DNA of 64,000 bases from Gammaproteobacteria bacterium. Its GTDB lineage: Bacteria > Pseudomonadota > Gammaproteobacteria > Ga0077536. The notes beneath the pieces are model-generated. The model saw only the letters and a list, made by a program, of their open reading frames with translations. It searched no databases and had not been told where the DNA came from. The translations under genes and the position numbers were made by a program. How positions within the stretch are numbered: position 1 is the first letter of the stretch; the number at the start of each line of letters is the position of its first letter. Positions 7,718 to 17,018 of this stretch are shown piece after piece. The stretch spans positions 186,001-250,000 of the forward strand of contig JACKNG010000006.1 in assembly GCA_024235015.1 (NCBI GenBank). The letters run 5' to 3'.

Positions 7718-10555
7718 ATGCTCGAATTCCGCCCCGGACAACGCTGGATCTCCAACACCGAACCCGAGCTCGGCCTCGGCATCGTCTACGAGGTCGCCGA
7801 CCGCCGCGTGGTGATGACCTTCCCCGCCGGCGACGAGCGCCGCATGTACGCCGTCGACAACGCGCCGCTGACGCGCGTGCGCTACCGCGTCGCCGAACGC
7901 GTGCGCAGCGAAGACGGTACCGAGGTCATCGTCGCCGAGCACGTCGAGATCGACGGCTGCATCGTCTACCGCGGCATCGACGCGCGCGGCGAGCGCGCCG
8001 AGGTGCACGAGATCGATCTCGACAGCTTCGTCCAGTTCAACCGCCCGCTCGATCGCCTGTTCGTCGGCCAGATCGATCGCGCCCAGCGCTTCCGCCTGCG
8101 CGCCGAGACCCTGCGCCACCAGCACCGCCACCAGGTCTCGCGCGCCTACGGCCTGCTCGGCCCGCGCGTGCAGCTGCTGCCACACCAGTTCTACATCGCC
8201 GACGAGGTCGCCCAGCGCCCGGCGCCGCGCGTGCTGCTGGCCGACGAGGTGGGGCTGGGCAAGACCATCGAGGCCGGCCTCATCGTGCACCGCCAGCTGC
8301 TCAGCGGCCGCGCCGAGCGCGTGCTGGTGGTCGTGCCGGACAACCTCGTCCACCAGTGGCTGGTCGAGATGCTGCGCCGCTTCAACCTGCATTTCTCCAT
8401 CCTCGACCGCGGCATCCTCGACGAGCTGGAGGAATCCGAGGAACCGAATCCCTTCGAATCGACCCAGCTCGCGCTGGTACCGCTGTCGGTGCTGGCCGGC
8501 GACGACACCCGCCTGGCCCAGGCCATGGAGGCCGGCTGGGACCTGATGGTGGTCGACGAGGCCCACCACCTGACCTGGACGCCCGAAGACGGCGCCTCGG
8601 CCGCCTACCGCGCCGTCGCCCTGCTCGGCGACCAGACCGCCGGGCTGCTGCTGCTGACCGCGACCCCGGAACAGCTCGGCGTGAGCGGTCATTTCGCCCG
8701 CCTCGCCCTGCTCGACCCGCACCGCTACAGCGCCCTCGACGCCTTCCTCGAGGAGGAACGCCGTTACGGTGCGGTCAGCACCCTGGTCGGCCACCTGCTC
8801 GACGGCGAGGACGCGCCCGATGCCGCCCTGCTCGCCGAGGTCGAGACCTATCTCGGCGCCGCGCGCATGGCGGTCCTGCGCGACGGCCCCGCCACCACCC
8901 TGGTACCACGCCTGGTGCGCGAGCTGCTCGACCACCACGGCACCGGCCGCGTGCTGCTGCGCAACTGCCGCGACCACATCGAGGGCTTTCCCGCGCGGCG
9001 CCTGAATTCCCATCCCCTGCCCTGCCCGGCGGAGTGGACGGCACGCCTGGCCGCGCTGCCGCCGGCTGAACAGCTCACCCCCGAGCACCTCGGCGGCGAC
9101 GACTGGCTCACGGTCGACCCGCGCGCCGAGTGGCTGGCCGAGTGGCTGCGCGCCAACCGCGAGGACAAGACCCTGGTGATCTGCGCCGACGCCGGCACCG
9201 CGCAGGACCTCGAAGCCTGGCTGAGTTCGCGCAAGGGCGTGCGCGCGGCGGTGTTCCACGAAGGCCTGGACCTCGTCCAGCGCGACCGCGCCGCGGCCTA
9301 TTTCGCCGATCCGGAAGACTACGCCCAGGTGCTGGTGTGCTCGGAGATCGGCAGCGAGGGCCGCAACTTCCAGTTCGCCCGCCATCTCGTGCTGTTCGAC
9401 CTGCCGCTCAACCCGGACCTGCTCGAGCAGCGCATCGGCCGCCTCGATCGCATCGGCCAGCAGCACACCGTGGAGATCCACGTACCGTATCTCGAGGACA
9501 GCGCGCAGGCCGTGCTGCTGCACTGGCTGCACGAGGGCATCGACGCCTTCGAACACATCTCCGCCGCCGGCCCGGCGCTGTTCGCCGAGTTCAGCGAGGA
9601 ACTGCTGGCCTGCATGGCCGCGCCCGGCGACGCCGCGCGCAGTACCGCCCTGGTGGCCGACTCGGCGCGCCGCCGCGGCGAGATCCAGGCCCTGCTGCAA
9701 CAGGGCCGCGATCGCCTGCTCGAACTCAATTCCTTCGATGCCGAGCGCGCCGAGACCGTCATCGCGGCGGTGCGCGAAGCGGCGCGGATCGACGAGCTGC
9801 GCGCCTACATGGACCGCGTGTTCGACGAGTTCGGCGTCGAGCACGAGGAACACGGCGTCGACTGCCTGGTCCTGCAGCCGGGCGATCACATGGCCTGCGA
9901 GGCTTTTCCCGGCTTGCCCGACGGCGGCCTCACGGTGACCTTCGAACGCAGCATCGCGCTGTCCCGCGACGAGGTCCATTTCCTGACCTGGGAGCATCCC
10001 ATGGTTGCCGGCGCCATGGACATGGTGCTCGGCGCCGAGTTCGGCAACGCCAGCTTCGGCGTGGTCAAGACCCAGGGCCTCGCCCCGGGCAGCCTGCTCA
10101 TCGAGTGCCTGTTCGCCATCGTCTGCCCGGCGCCGCGCGGCCTGCGCGTGCAGCGCTACCTGGCGCAGTCGAGCCTGCGCGTGGTGGTCGACAGCGCCGG
10201 CGAGGATGTCGGCGAGACGCGTCCCGCCGCCTGGCTGGATGCCGCCGTGCGCGACGTGCCGCCGGCCACGGCGCACAAGGTGGTGACGCGCATGCACGAG
10301 CAGATCGAGCAACTCGTCGACCATGCCGCGCACCTCGGCGAGGTGCGCCAGGAAGCCATCGTCAAGGCCGCGCTGGCCGCCATGGAAGGCGAGTACGCGG
10401 GCGAGATCGAGCGCCTGCGCCAGCTCGCCCGGGTCAACCCCAACGTGCGCGAGGACGAGATCACGGCGCTGGAGGACAACCACGCCGCGGCGGCGCGCTA
10501 CCTTGCCGGCGCGCAGCTCAAGCTCGACGCCGTGCGCGTGGTGGTCGCGACCTGA
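7718..10555 (+). CDS. rapA: RNA polymerase-associated ATP-dependent remodeller RapA (HepA)
   Basis: This is a full-length 945-residue Swi2/Snf2 ATPase that recycles RNA polymerase. The N-terminal tandem Tudor-like region covers about 1-110 (RPGQRWISNTEPELGLGIVY is typical RapA). The ATPase motifs are ADEVGLGKTIEAG (Walker A) and VVDEAHHL, and the C-terminal helicase lobe has NLDLL-type motif VI ending LEQRIGRLDRIGQ. The RapA C-terminal domains follow. The length agrees with the E. coli protein (968). The start is the ATG at 7718. Confidence 0.96.
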   Translation: MLEFRPGQRWISNTEPELGLGIVYEVADRRVVMTFPAGDERRMYAVDNAPLTRVRYRVAERVRSEDGTEVIVAEHVEIDGCIVYRGIDARGERAEVHEIDLDSFVQFNRPLDRLFVGQIDRAQRFRLRAETLRHQHRHQVSRAYGLLGPRVQLLPHQFYIADEVAQRPAPRVLLADEVGLGKTIEAGLIVHRQLLSGRAERVLVVVPDNLVHQWLVEMLRRFNLHFSILDRGILDELEESEEPNPFESTQLALVPLSVLAGDDTRLAQAMEAGWDLMVVDEAHHLTWTPEDGASAAYRAVALLGDQTAGLLLLTATPEQLGVSGHFARLALLDPHRYSALDAFLEEERRYGAVSTLVGHLLDGEDAPDAALLAEVETYLGAARMAVLRDGPATTLVPRLVRELLDHHGTGRVLLRNCRDHIEGFPARRLNSHPLPCPAEWTARLAALPPAEQLTPEHLGGDDWLTVDPRAEWLAEWLRANREDKTLVICADAGTAQDLEAWLSSRKGVRAAVFHEGLDLVQRDRAAAYFADPEDYAQVLVCSEIGSEGRNFQFARHLVLFDLPLNPDLLEQRIGRLDRIGQQHTVEIHVPYLEDSAQAVLLHWLHEGIDAFEHISAAGPALFAEFSEELLACMAAPGDAARSTALVADSARRRGEIQALLQQGRDRLLELNSFDAERAETVIAAVREAARIDELRAYMDRVFDEFGVEHEEHGVDCLVLQPGDHMACEAFPGLPDGGLTVTFERSIALSRDEVHFLTWEHPMVAGAMDMVLGAEFGNASFGVVKTQGLAPGSLLIECLFAIVCPAPRGLRVQRYLAQSSLRVVVDSAGEDVGETRPAAWLDAAVRDVPPATAHKVVTRMHEQIEQLVDHAAHLGEVRQEAIVKAALAAMEGEYAGEIERLRQLARVNPNVREDEITALEDNHAAAARYLAGAQLKLDAVRVVVAT

Positions 10556-10571
10556 GCGGCGCCCCACCGGC

Positions 10572-11957
10572 GTGACCGGCGAACCGGATCGCTCCCTCGC
10601 CCGCTGGGCCGGGCACCACGGGCTCGAAACGCTGGTCCTGCTCACGCCCGATCTCAACGGCCAGGCACGCGGCAAGCACGTCGCGGCGCGTCGCCTGCAG
10701 GGCGACCCTGCCGTCACCATCAACCTGCCCGACCTCGCCCTGCTGCTCGACTACGGCAGCTACCCGGTGCCGCGCCCGCCCGGCGCGCACGGCTGGTGGC
10801 CCGAGCTCGCCGGCGCCTGCGCCGATCGCGCCTTCGTAGCCGATCCCGCCACCGCGCGGATCCTGCCATGGGCGCCGCGCTCGGGCCTCGTCATCGGCGA
10901 GCTGGCCGACCCCGCCAGCGGCCGTGCCTACGCCTTCATGCCGCGTGCGCTGCTCGCCGCCCAGGTCGCCCGCGCGGCCGCGCTCGGCTACACCGTGCGC
11001 GCGGCGCTCGAACTCGAATTCACCCTGCACACCGCGCCACCGTCGACGCCGGGCGAACTGCCGCCGCCGCTGTGGCCGGCCATGCGCGCCTGGGACGTGG
11101 CCACCCAGGCCCGCCACGCCGCGGTGCTGGAAGACCTGCGCGCCACCCTGGAAGCGGTCGGCGTCGGCATCGAGACCTGGGCGCTCGAAGCCGGGCCCGG
11201 CCAGGTCGAGATGAACCTCGCCGCGCGCGATGCGCTGGCGGCCGCCGACGAAGCCTTCCTGCTCAAGTACGCGGTCAAGGCCTGGGCGGCACGCCATGAT
11301 CGCGGCGTGACCTTCATGGCGCAGGCGGCGCCGGACGGCTTCGGCAACGGCCAGCACGTCCACCTGTCGCTGTGGCGCGACGGCGCCAATACCTTCGCCG
11401 ACCCGGCGCGGCCGGGCCGGCCGAGCGCGGTCATGGCAGCCGCCTGCGCCGGCCTGCTCGCCCACCTCGACGACTACACCCTGGTCTGGGCGCCCACCAC
11501 CAATGCCTACCGCCGCTTCCAGCCCGGTCACCTGGTCGGCCTGGTACGTGCCTGGGGCGAGGACAACCGCAGCTGCGCGGTGCGCGCGCTGGCGCCGACA
11601 CCGGCGGCGACGCGCCTGGAACTGCGTACGCCGGGTGCCGACGCCTGTCCGCACCTCGTGCTGGCGGCCGCGCTGGCCGCGGCGCTGGACGGCCTCGAGC
11701 AGGGCCTCGCACCGCCGCCGCCGGTACACGGCGACGCCTGCGCCGAGCCCATGCTGGCGCGTGTGCCGGCCGACCTGCCCGCGGCGCTGGCCCGCTTCGA
11801 GACCAGCACGGCGGCGAGGCGGGCTCTCGGTGCCGACTTCGTGCGCTTCTTCGCCGCCGGCCGGCGGGTCGAGCAGACCCTGCTCGAAGCGGCCGCAATC
11901 AATGCCGCGGCCGAACGCGCGGCGTGGGAACGCGCCCGCTACTTCGACACCGCTTGA
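10572..11957 (+). CDS. Glutamine synthetase-family ligase
   Basis: This 461-residue GS-family enzyme has an N-terminal beta-grasp (VLLTPDLNGQARGKHV) and catalytic-domain motifs: the metal ligands in ALELEFTL and GPGQVEMNL, the ATP/metal histidine motif GNGQHVHLSLW, TTNAYRRFQPG and a modified NRS region (EDNRSCAVR). It resembles gamma-glutamylpolyamine synthetase (PuuA)-like enzymes more than GlnA: there is no clear adenylylation-site motif. It probably ligates glutamate to an amine. The start is GTG at 10572, 16 bp after rapA. The true substrate is unknown. Confidence 0.85.
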   Translation: MTGEPDRSLARWAGHHGLETLVLLTPDLNGQARGKHVAARRLQGDPAVTINLPDLALLLDYGSYPVPRPPGAHGWWPELAGACADRAFVADPATARILPWAPRSGLVIGELADPASGRAYAFMPRALLAAQVARAAALGYTVRAALELEFTLHTAPPSTPGELPPPLWPAMRAWDVATQARHAAVLEDLRATLEAVGVGIETWALEAGPGQVEMNLAARDALAAADEAFLLKYAVKAWAARHDRGVTFMAQAAPDGFGNGQHVHLSLWRDGANTFADPARPGRPSAVMAAACAGLLAHLDDYTLVWAPTTNAYRRFQPGHLVGLVRAWGEDNRSCAVRALAPTPAATRLELRTPGADACPHLVLAAALAAALDGLEQGLAPPPPVHGDACAEPMLARVPADLPAALARFETSTAARRALGADFVRFFAAGRRVEQTLLEAAAINAAAERAAWERARYFDTA

Positions 11958-12045
11958 CGGCCGATGCCACCACCGGCGCGCGGCCCGGCCACATTCGCCG
12001 GGCATCCTATATCATGCCGCGCTGGATTCGAGGGGATACCCCGCC

Positions 12046-13245
12046 ATGATGGAAGCCAACCGCGCCGCGCTCGGGCCGCGCGTCTTCGACGACGTGCGCG
12101 TGCTCGATTTCACCGGCGTCATCGCCGGCCCCTACTGCACGCGCATGATGGCCGACCTCGGCGCGGACGTGCTCAAGGTCGAGCCACCGAGCGGCGAGCT
12201 GATGCGCCACATCGCCCCCATGCGCGGCGACGAGAGCACGGTGTTCGCCTCGCTCAACTGTGGCAAGCGCTCGCTGGTGCTCGACCTCAAGCAGCCGGCC
12301 GCGGTCGCCATCTGCAAGCTGCTGGTCGCCAGCTACGACGTCGTGGTGGAGAACTTCAGCCCCGGTGTCATGCGCCGGCTCGGTCTCGGCTACGAAGACC
12401 TCGTGGCCGAGAACCCACGGCTCATCATGTGTTCGATCTCGGGCTACGGCCAGACCGGCCCGGGCGCCGAGCGCCCCGCCTTCGCGCCCATCGTGCAGGC
12501 CCTGAGCGGCTTCGACCTGGTCACGCTCGCCAACCAGCCCGGCCTCGATCGGCCGCTCAACATGGGGCTGCCGGTGGCCGACACCACGGCCTCGCAGCAG
12601 GCCTTCGGCGCCATCTCGGCCGCGCTCTACTACCGCGCCCGCACCGGCATCGGCCAGTACATCGACATCGCCATGCTCGACAGCCTGGTGTCGACCATGC
12701 ACCGCGACTTCCAGGCCGCTTTCCACCCCGACCGCATCGACCGCCTGTACGGCCCCATCGCCGCACGCGACGGCTTTCTCATCCTCATGCCGCTGACGCA
12801 GAGCCAGTTCACCGAGCTCTGCCTCGCGCTCGGCCGCCCAGACCTGCAGGACGATCCGCGCTTCGCCTCGATGCGCGCGCGCCTCGACAACTACAACGCG
12901 CTGATGGCGATCGCCGAGCAGTGGGCGCACACCCGCACGGTCAGCGAAGCCGTGCGCGTACTGGAGACGGCCGGCATCCCCTGCGCGCCCTACCGCAGCG
13001 TCAACGAGTGCGCCGACGACCCCCAGCTCCATCACCGCGGCATGCTGACCGAGGTGGTCGACGCCGCCGGGCCGCTCAAGGTGCCCAACACGCCGTTCCT
13101 CTACTCGGCCACGCAGGCTGCGATCCGCCCCGAGGTGGCGACCCTGGGCCAGCACAGCCACGCCGTGCTCGGCCAGGAGCTCGAGCTGCCCGCGCACGAC
13201 ATCGAGGCGCTGGTCGCGGCCGGCGTGACCAACCCGCTCGCGTGA
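12046..13245 (+). CDS. Class III CoA-transferase (CaiB/BaiF family)
   Basis: The 399-residue protein shows family hallmarks: VRVLDFTGVIAGPYCTRMMA and DLGADVLKVEPP at the N-terminus, CGKRSLVLDLK, VVENFSPGVMRRLGL and the catalytic aspartate in IDIAMLDSLV. It moves CoA between carboxylic acids, activating a substrate for beta-oxidation or similar. The substrate cannot be read from sequence. The start is the ATG at 12046, after a TATATCAT element about 35 bp upstream. The following GNAT gene overlaps its stop as GTGA, so the two are coupled. Confidence 0.94.
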   Translation: MMEANRAALGPRVFDDVRVLDFTGVIAGPYCTRMMADLGADVLKVEPPSGELMRHIAPMRGDESTVFASLNCGKRSLVLDLKQPAAVAICKLLVASYDVVVENFSPGVMRRLGLGYEDLVAENPRLIMCSISGYGQTGPGAERPAFAPIVQALSGFDLVTLANQPGLDRPLNMGLPVADTTASQQAFGAISAALYYRARTGIGQYIDIAMLDSLVSTMHRDFQAAFHPDRIDRLYGPIAARDGFLILMPLTQSQFTELCLALGRPDLQDDPRFASMRARLDNYNALMAIAEQWAHTRTVSEAVRVLETAGIPCAPYRSVNECADDPQLHHRGMLTEVVDAAGPLKVPNTPFLYSATQAAIRPEVATLGQHSHAVLGQELELPAHDIEALVAAGVTNPLA

Positions 13246-13742
13246 GCGGCGCAGCGCTGCCGCGCGCGGCGCGCGACGACGAGCGCGCCACCATCGCCGC
13301 GGTCATCAACGCCGCGGCGCGAGCCTACCGCGGCGTCATTCCGGCCGACTGCTGGCACGAGCCCTACATGGGCGACGACGAACTCGCCGCCGAGATCGCC
13401 GCCGGCGTGCGTTTCTCGGTCATCGAGGACGATGCTGCGATCGTCGCCGTGATGGGCATCCAGGACCGCGGCGAAGTCGTACTGATCCGCCATGCCTACG
13501 TGCTGCCCGCGGCGCAGCGGCGCGGCCTCGGCACCCGCCTGCTCGAACACCTGCGTGCCACCACCACCCGGCCGGTCCTCATCGGGACCTGGGCCGCGGC
13601 GACCTGGGCCATCGACTTCTACCGCCGGCACGGATTCCGCGTCATCACGGGCGCGGACAAGGATGCACTGCTGGCGCGCTACTGGACGGTGCCGGCGCGG
13701 CAGGTGGAGACCTCGGTGGTGCTGGCGGACGCGCGCTACTGA
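13242..13742 (+). CDS. GNAT-family N-acetyltransferase
   Basis: This is a 166-residue GNAT. The acetyl-CoA-binding motif A is AYVLPAAQRRGLGTRLLEHL (the Q/R-x-x-G-x-G/A loop), and the C-terminal AIDFYRRHGFRVI is the usual motif B. The start is GTG at 13242, overlapping the stop of the CoA-transferase gene (GTGA), which points to translational coupling. The acyl acceptor is unknown. Confidence 0.9.
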   Translation: MSGAALPRAARDDERATIAAVINAAARAYRGVIPADCWHEPYMGDDELAAEIAAGVRFSVIEDDAAIVAVMGIQDRGEVVLIRHAYVLPAAQRRGLGTRLLEHLRATTTRPVLIGTWAAATWAIDFYRRHGFRVITGADKDALLARYWTVPARQVETSVVLADARY

Positions 13743-13785
13743 TGCAGCCAACCGCAGTGCGCCGGATCGGCGCCGCGCTTTTCCC

Positions 13786-13791
13786 TACAAT
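13786..13791 (+). promoter_or_regulatory. -10-like box before the lipoprotein gene
   Basis: TACAAT lies 28 bp before the lipoprotein start, at a position fitting a short leader. No convincing -35 is visible, so this is a weak call. Confidence 0.35.
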
Positions 13792-13818
13792 GCGCCGGAC
13801 CCAAGTCGAGGATCCCGC

Positions 13819-14553
13819 ATGCACCGCCATCCGCTCACACGCCTCTGTGCGCTCGCCTTCGTCCTCCTGCTCGCCGGCTGCCTCGGCAGCACCACCCAGG
13901 TCCGGGTGACGAGCGAGTACACGCAGCAGGTCAAGACCGTCGGCGTGGTGTCGCTGCTGCACCCCTGGCCACACGTCAGCCATCTGAAATCCTCGGCCAT
14001 GGAGAGCGCGTTCGGCGATGCCGAGCTGGCCGGCTGGAGCGCCGACGCGCTGGTGCAACGACTGGTCGTGCCCCGCCTCGAACGCAAGGGCTTCACGGTG
14101 CGCATGCTGACCCCGAGCGGTGCGCTGGCGGCCGCGCGCGACAGCGACTGGCGCGCACCGGAAGCGGACTCCATCGCCGAAGCCGCCTACGCCGCGGGCG
14201 CCGCCGCCGGCGTCGACACCATCGTCGTGGTGCAGTCCGAGGTCAGCGCCGATTTCGTCACCGAAACCAACCAGAAGATCCGCGGTTACGGCATCCAGCG
14301 CGCCTTCGATTCCGAGCCCTTCGTCTATGCCGCGCTGTTCGTCGAGGCCTACGACGTCAAGCGCCGGTTCGTGGTCGGGCGGGCCGAGGGCCGCCAGGTC
14401 GAACCGGCCGTCGCCGGCGCCTGGATCGCGCGCTACGAGAACGTCGATGGCACGCTGCCGGTGAGCGGCGCGCCGGCCAGTGCGCTCGCCGGGCAGCTCG
14501 AGCACGTGCTCGGCAACACCATCGGCGTCGGCATGCAGGAGGTCGGGCTGTAA
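13819..14553 (+). CDS. Predicted lipoprotein of unknown function
   Basis: The 244-residue protein has a signal peptide (LCALAFVLLLAGC) with lipobox LLAGC, giving an acylated cysteine at residue 21. The mature part (VKTVGVVSLLHPW, GVDTIVVVQSEV, VVGRAEGRQ) has an alpha/beta look but matches no family I can name. The residue after the cysteine is Leu rather than Asp, so Lol sorting would favour the outer membrane. It stands alone between the CoA-transferase/GNAT pair and the hydrolase/LLM pair, with its own -10-like box. Confidence 0.8.
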   Translation: MHRHPLTRLCALAFVLLLAGCLGSTTQVRVTSEYTQQVKTVGVVSLLHPWPHVSHLKSSAMESAFGDAELAGWSADALVQRLVVPRLERKGFTVRMLTPSGALAAARDSDWRAPEADSIAEAAYAAGAAAGVDTIVVVQSEVSADFVTETNQKIRGYGIQRAFDSEPFVYAALFVEAYDVKRRFVVGRAEGRQVEPAVAGAWIARYENVDGTLPVSGAPASALAGQLEHVLGNTIGVGMQEVGL

Positions 14554-14671
14554 CGACCGGACGAAAGAGGGCCCGGCCCCGCGGCCTTACCCGCGTCCCG
14601 GCCCGCCCCCGGGCACTCGCCTCCCACCTGACTTACACTGCCGCCTCGTCCACACCACGGGGAGGCCCTGC

Positions 14672-15502
14672 ATGAGCTACATCGACGTCGTCGACAAGGT
14701 CGACGTACCCAAACCACCGAAGTACTACACGCCACCCGGCTTCGAGACCGTGATGGGCGTACCCGTCGCCTACCGCCGCGAAGGTGCGGGCGAGGCCACC
14801 GTGCTGCTGCACGGCGCCGGATTCACCCGCATGTGGATCCCCTTCTACGCCATGATGGCGGAACAGGTCGATTTCATCGCGCCGGAATCGCCGGGCTTCG
14901 GCGAAACCCCCTTGCCGGGCTGGCTGCGCAGCTTCGACGACCTGACCATTCTCTACGACCAGCTGTTCGACCAGCTCGGCCTCGAACGCATCCACCTCGT
15001 CGGCTTCTCGATGGGCGGCTGGGCGGCGGCCGAGTTCGCCGCGTTCTACCCGCGTCGATTGAAGTCGCTGACCCTGATCACCCCGGTCGGCCTGCGCCTG
15101 CCCGACGAGCCCGGCGTCGACATCTTCCAGCTCGCGCCGGCCGAGCTGATGGATCGCCTGTTCAAGGACAAGGACGTCATGATGCAGTGGCTGCCGGACC
15201 CCGAGAACTTCGACGAGGGCATCCACCTCTACAGCGAGTTCTCGGCCGCGGCGCGCCTGATGTGGGCGCCACGCTACAACCTCGCCCTCGAACGCCGCTT
15301 GAAGCGCCTCGCCTGCCCCGCGCTGGTGGTCGGCGCGGAGGAAGACCGCCTGGTGCCGAACGCGATGTCCGACAAGTACGCCGAGGTGCTGCCCGCGGCG
15401 CGCCTGGTGCGCCTCGCCGGCACCGGCCACGAACCCCTGCTCGAACGCCCGCAGGAACTCGCCCGACTCATCACCGACTTCGTCCAGGAGGCCGCGAAAT
15501 GA
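14672..15502 (+). CDS. Alpha/beta hydrolase
   Basis: The 276-residue protein has an alpha/beta-hydrolase fold: oxyanion segment LLHGAGFTRM, nucleophile elbow GFSMGGWAA (Ser near residue 113), acidic residue in VGAEEDRLVP and catalytic His in GTGHEPLLERP. The family includes meta-cleavage hydrolases, esterases and lactonases. Its stop overlaps the start of an LLM monooxygenase (ATGA). This suggests the hydrolase opens an ester or lactone made by that enzyme, or otherwise acts on the same pathway. A TACACT box lies at 14634-14639. Confidence 0.92.
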   Translation: MSYIDVVDKVDVPKPPKYYTPPGFETVMGVPVAYRREGAGEATVLLHGAGFTRMWIPFYAMMAEQVDFIAPESPGFGETPLPGWLRSFDDLTILYDQLFDQLGLERIHLVGFSMGGWAAAEFAAFYPRRLKSLTLITPVGLRLPDEPGVDIFQLAPAELMDRLFKDKDVMMQWLPDPENFDEGIHLYSEFSAAARLMWAPRYNLALERRLKRLACPALVVGAEEDRLVPNAMSDKYAEVLPAARLVRLAGTGHEPLLERPQELARLITDFVQEAAK

Positions 15503-16857
15503 ACAAACTGCGCTTCTACGCCTTCCATCTCATGCCGTATCCCTACTTCCCGCCGGCCGAGGAGATCCAGTCGAGCTGGGTGTCGCTGCCGAACAGCCAT
15601 TACGACCCGCACCGCGGGCGCGTGCTCTACAACGAGTACATCGACCAGCTCGTCGCCGCCGAGTCCTACGGCTACGACGGCGTCGGCGTCAACGAGCACC
15701 ATGCCAACTTCTACGGCACCATGCCCTCGCCCAACATCATCGCGGCAATGCTGGTGCAGCGCACGAAGCACATCCCGATCGGCGTGATCGGCAACGCCAT
15801 CCCGCTGCACGGCAACCCGCTGCGCGTGGCCGAGGAGATCGCCATGCTCGACGTCATCTCGGGCGGGCGCATCATCTCGGGCTTCGTGCGCGGCATCGGT
15901 TGCGAGTACTTCAACAACCCGGTGCCGCCGGCGGACTCGACCGAGCGTTTCGCCGAGGCCCACGACCTCATCATCAAGGCCTGGACCGACGACGGCCCGT
16001 TCACCTGGCAGGGCGACCATTTCTACATCCCCAACGTCAACATCATCCCGCGTCCGATCCAGCAGCCGCACCCGCCGATCTGGATACCCGGCCAGGGCTC
16101 GCTGGAGACGCTGCAGTTCATCGCCAGGCACCGCTACACCTACATGATGGTGTTCTCGCCGCTGTGGTTCACCAAGATGGCCTTCGACGGCCTGCGCGAG
16201 GAATGCGCGCGGCTCGGCTACGAGGCGGACAAGAACATGTTCAACGCCTGCGTGCCGACCTACGTCGCCGAGACCGATGCCCAGGCCCACCGCGAGGCCA
16301 AGGCCCACCTGTCCTGGGTGTTCAACACCGGGCTCAAGATCCCCGACCAGTTCTTCTTCCCGCCCGGTTACATGTCGACCAAGTCCTTCCGCAACTTCAT
16401 GGGCCAGCTGATGAAGGGCAAGGTCAAGCCGCAGGCGCAGCTCAGCTACGACGAGTTGCTCGCCGATCGCTACATCATCGTCGGCTCGCCGGAGACGGTG
16501 AAGAACCAGCTCGGCGAGTACGTCGAGACGGTCGGCGCCGGCGGCATGATCGGTGCCGGATCGCCGTTCGGGCCGATGCCCAACTGGATGGTGATGAAGA
16601 ACATGCAGATGTACGCCGAGGAAGTGATCCCCGAGTTTCGCGAAGCGGACGGCCTGCCCGATTACATGCGCACCGCCGCCAACTCGCCGCGCTCACATGC
16701 CGAGCTCGCCGCCCGTTACGGGCGTCCGCCCGAGGCGGCGCGCTCGCGCGTGACCGGCGGCGACCAGCTCATCGATCACCGCCTCGCCCACGTCGCCGAG
16801 GTCATCGACCCGACCCTCGACGGTCGCGAGGCCGAGCGTCCCGCCTCGGCCGGCTGA
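15499..16857 (+). CDS. LLM-class (luciferase-like) flavin-dependent monooxygenase
   Basis: This 452-residue bacterial luciferase-family protein contains GYDGVGVNEHH, the TIM-barrel segment RVAEEIAMLDVISGGRIISG (a typical LLM signature), RPIQQPHPPIWIPGQG and the C-terminal IIVGSPETVKNQL. Such enzymes use FMNH2 from a separate reductase for monooxygenation, including Baeyer-Villiger type. It is longer than the usual ~350 residues because of a C-terminal extension of about 60 residues. The start overlaps the hydrolase stop as ATGA. No flavin reductase lies next to it. Confidence 0.93.
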   Translation: MNKLRFYAFHLMPYPYFPPAEEIQSSWVSLPNSHYDPHRGRVLYNEYIDQLVAAESYGYDGVGVNEHHANFYGTMPSPNIIAAMLVQRTKHIPIGVIGNAIPLHGNPLRVAEEIAMLDVISGGRIISGFVRGIGCEYFNNPVPPADSTERFAEAHDLIIKAWTDDGPFTWQGDHFYIPNVNIIPRPIQQPHPPIWIPGQGSLETLQFIARHRYTYMMVFSPLWFTKMAFDGLREECARLGYEADKNMFNACVPTYVAETDAQAHREAKAHLSWVFNTGLKIPDQFFFPPGYMSTKSFRNFMGQLMKGKVKPQAQLSYDELLADRYIIVGSPETVKNQLGEYVETVGAGGMIGAGSPFGPMPNWMVMKNMQMYAEEVIPEFREADGLPDYMRTAANSPRSHAELAARYGRPPEAARSRVTGGDQLIDHRLAHVAEVIDPTLDGREAERPASAG

Positions 16858-16871
16858 ACCCGTCCAGCGCC

Positions 16872-16905
16872 CGCACCGCCGCCGGCAGCTGCCGGTGGCG
16901 GTGCG
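16872..16905 (+). terminator. Strong palindromic hairpin after the LLM gene
   Basis: A near-perfect 34-bp inverted repeat, with CGCACCGCC and CCGGCA mirrored around a central AGCT, lies 15 bp after the stop of the monooxygenase gene. It would form a very stable G+C-rich stem. There is no T-tract, so it may act as an mRNA-end stabiliser or a Rho-assisted terminator. Confidence 0.45.
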
Positions 16906-17018
16906 GCGATTGCCACGTTCCACGCGCGTGTTCCACGACATTACGGTTGGTTAATGCATGGAACCCTCGCCGCTGTCCGCCGTCGCAGGGAGTGAGTCCA
17001 CACGACAAGGAGGACATC

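Noticed and set aside
7085..10723. A 1212-codon open frame on the minus strand
   Set aside because: It lies antisense to the sulfotransferase gene, rapA and the start of the GS-family gene. Its translation is low-complexity (H/G/A/V/D-rich) and resembles no family; it results from the high G+C content.
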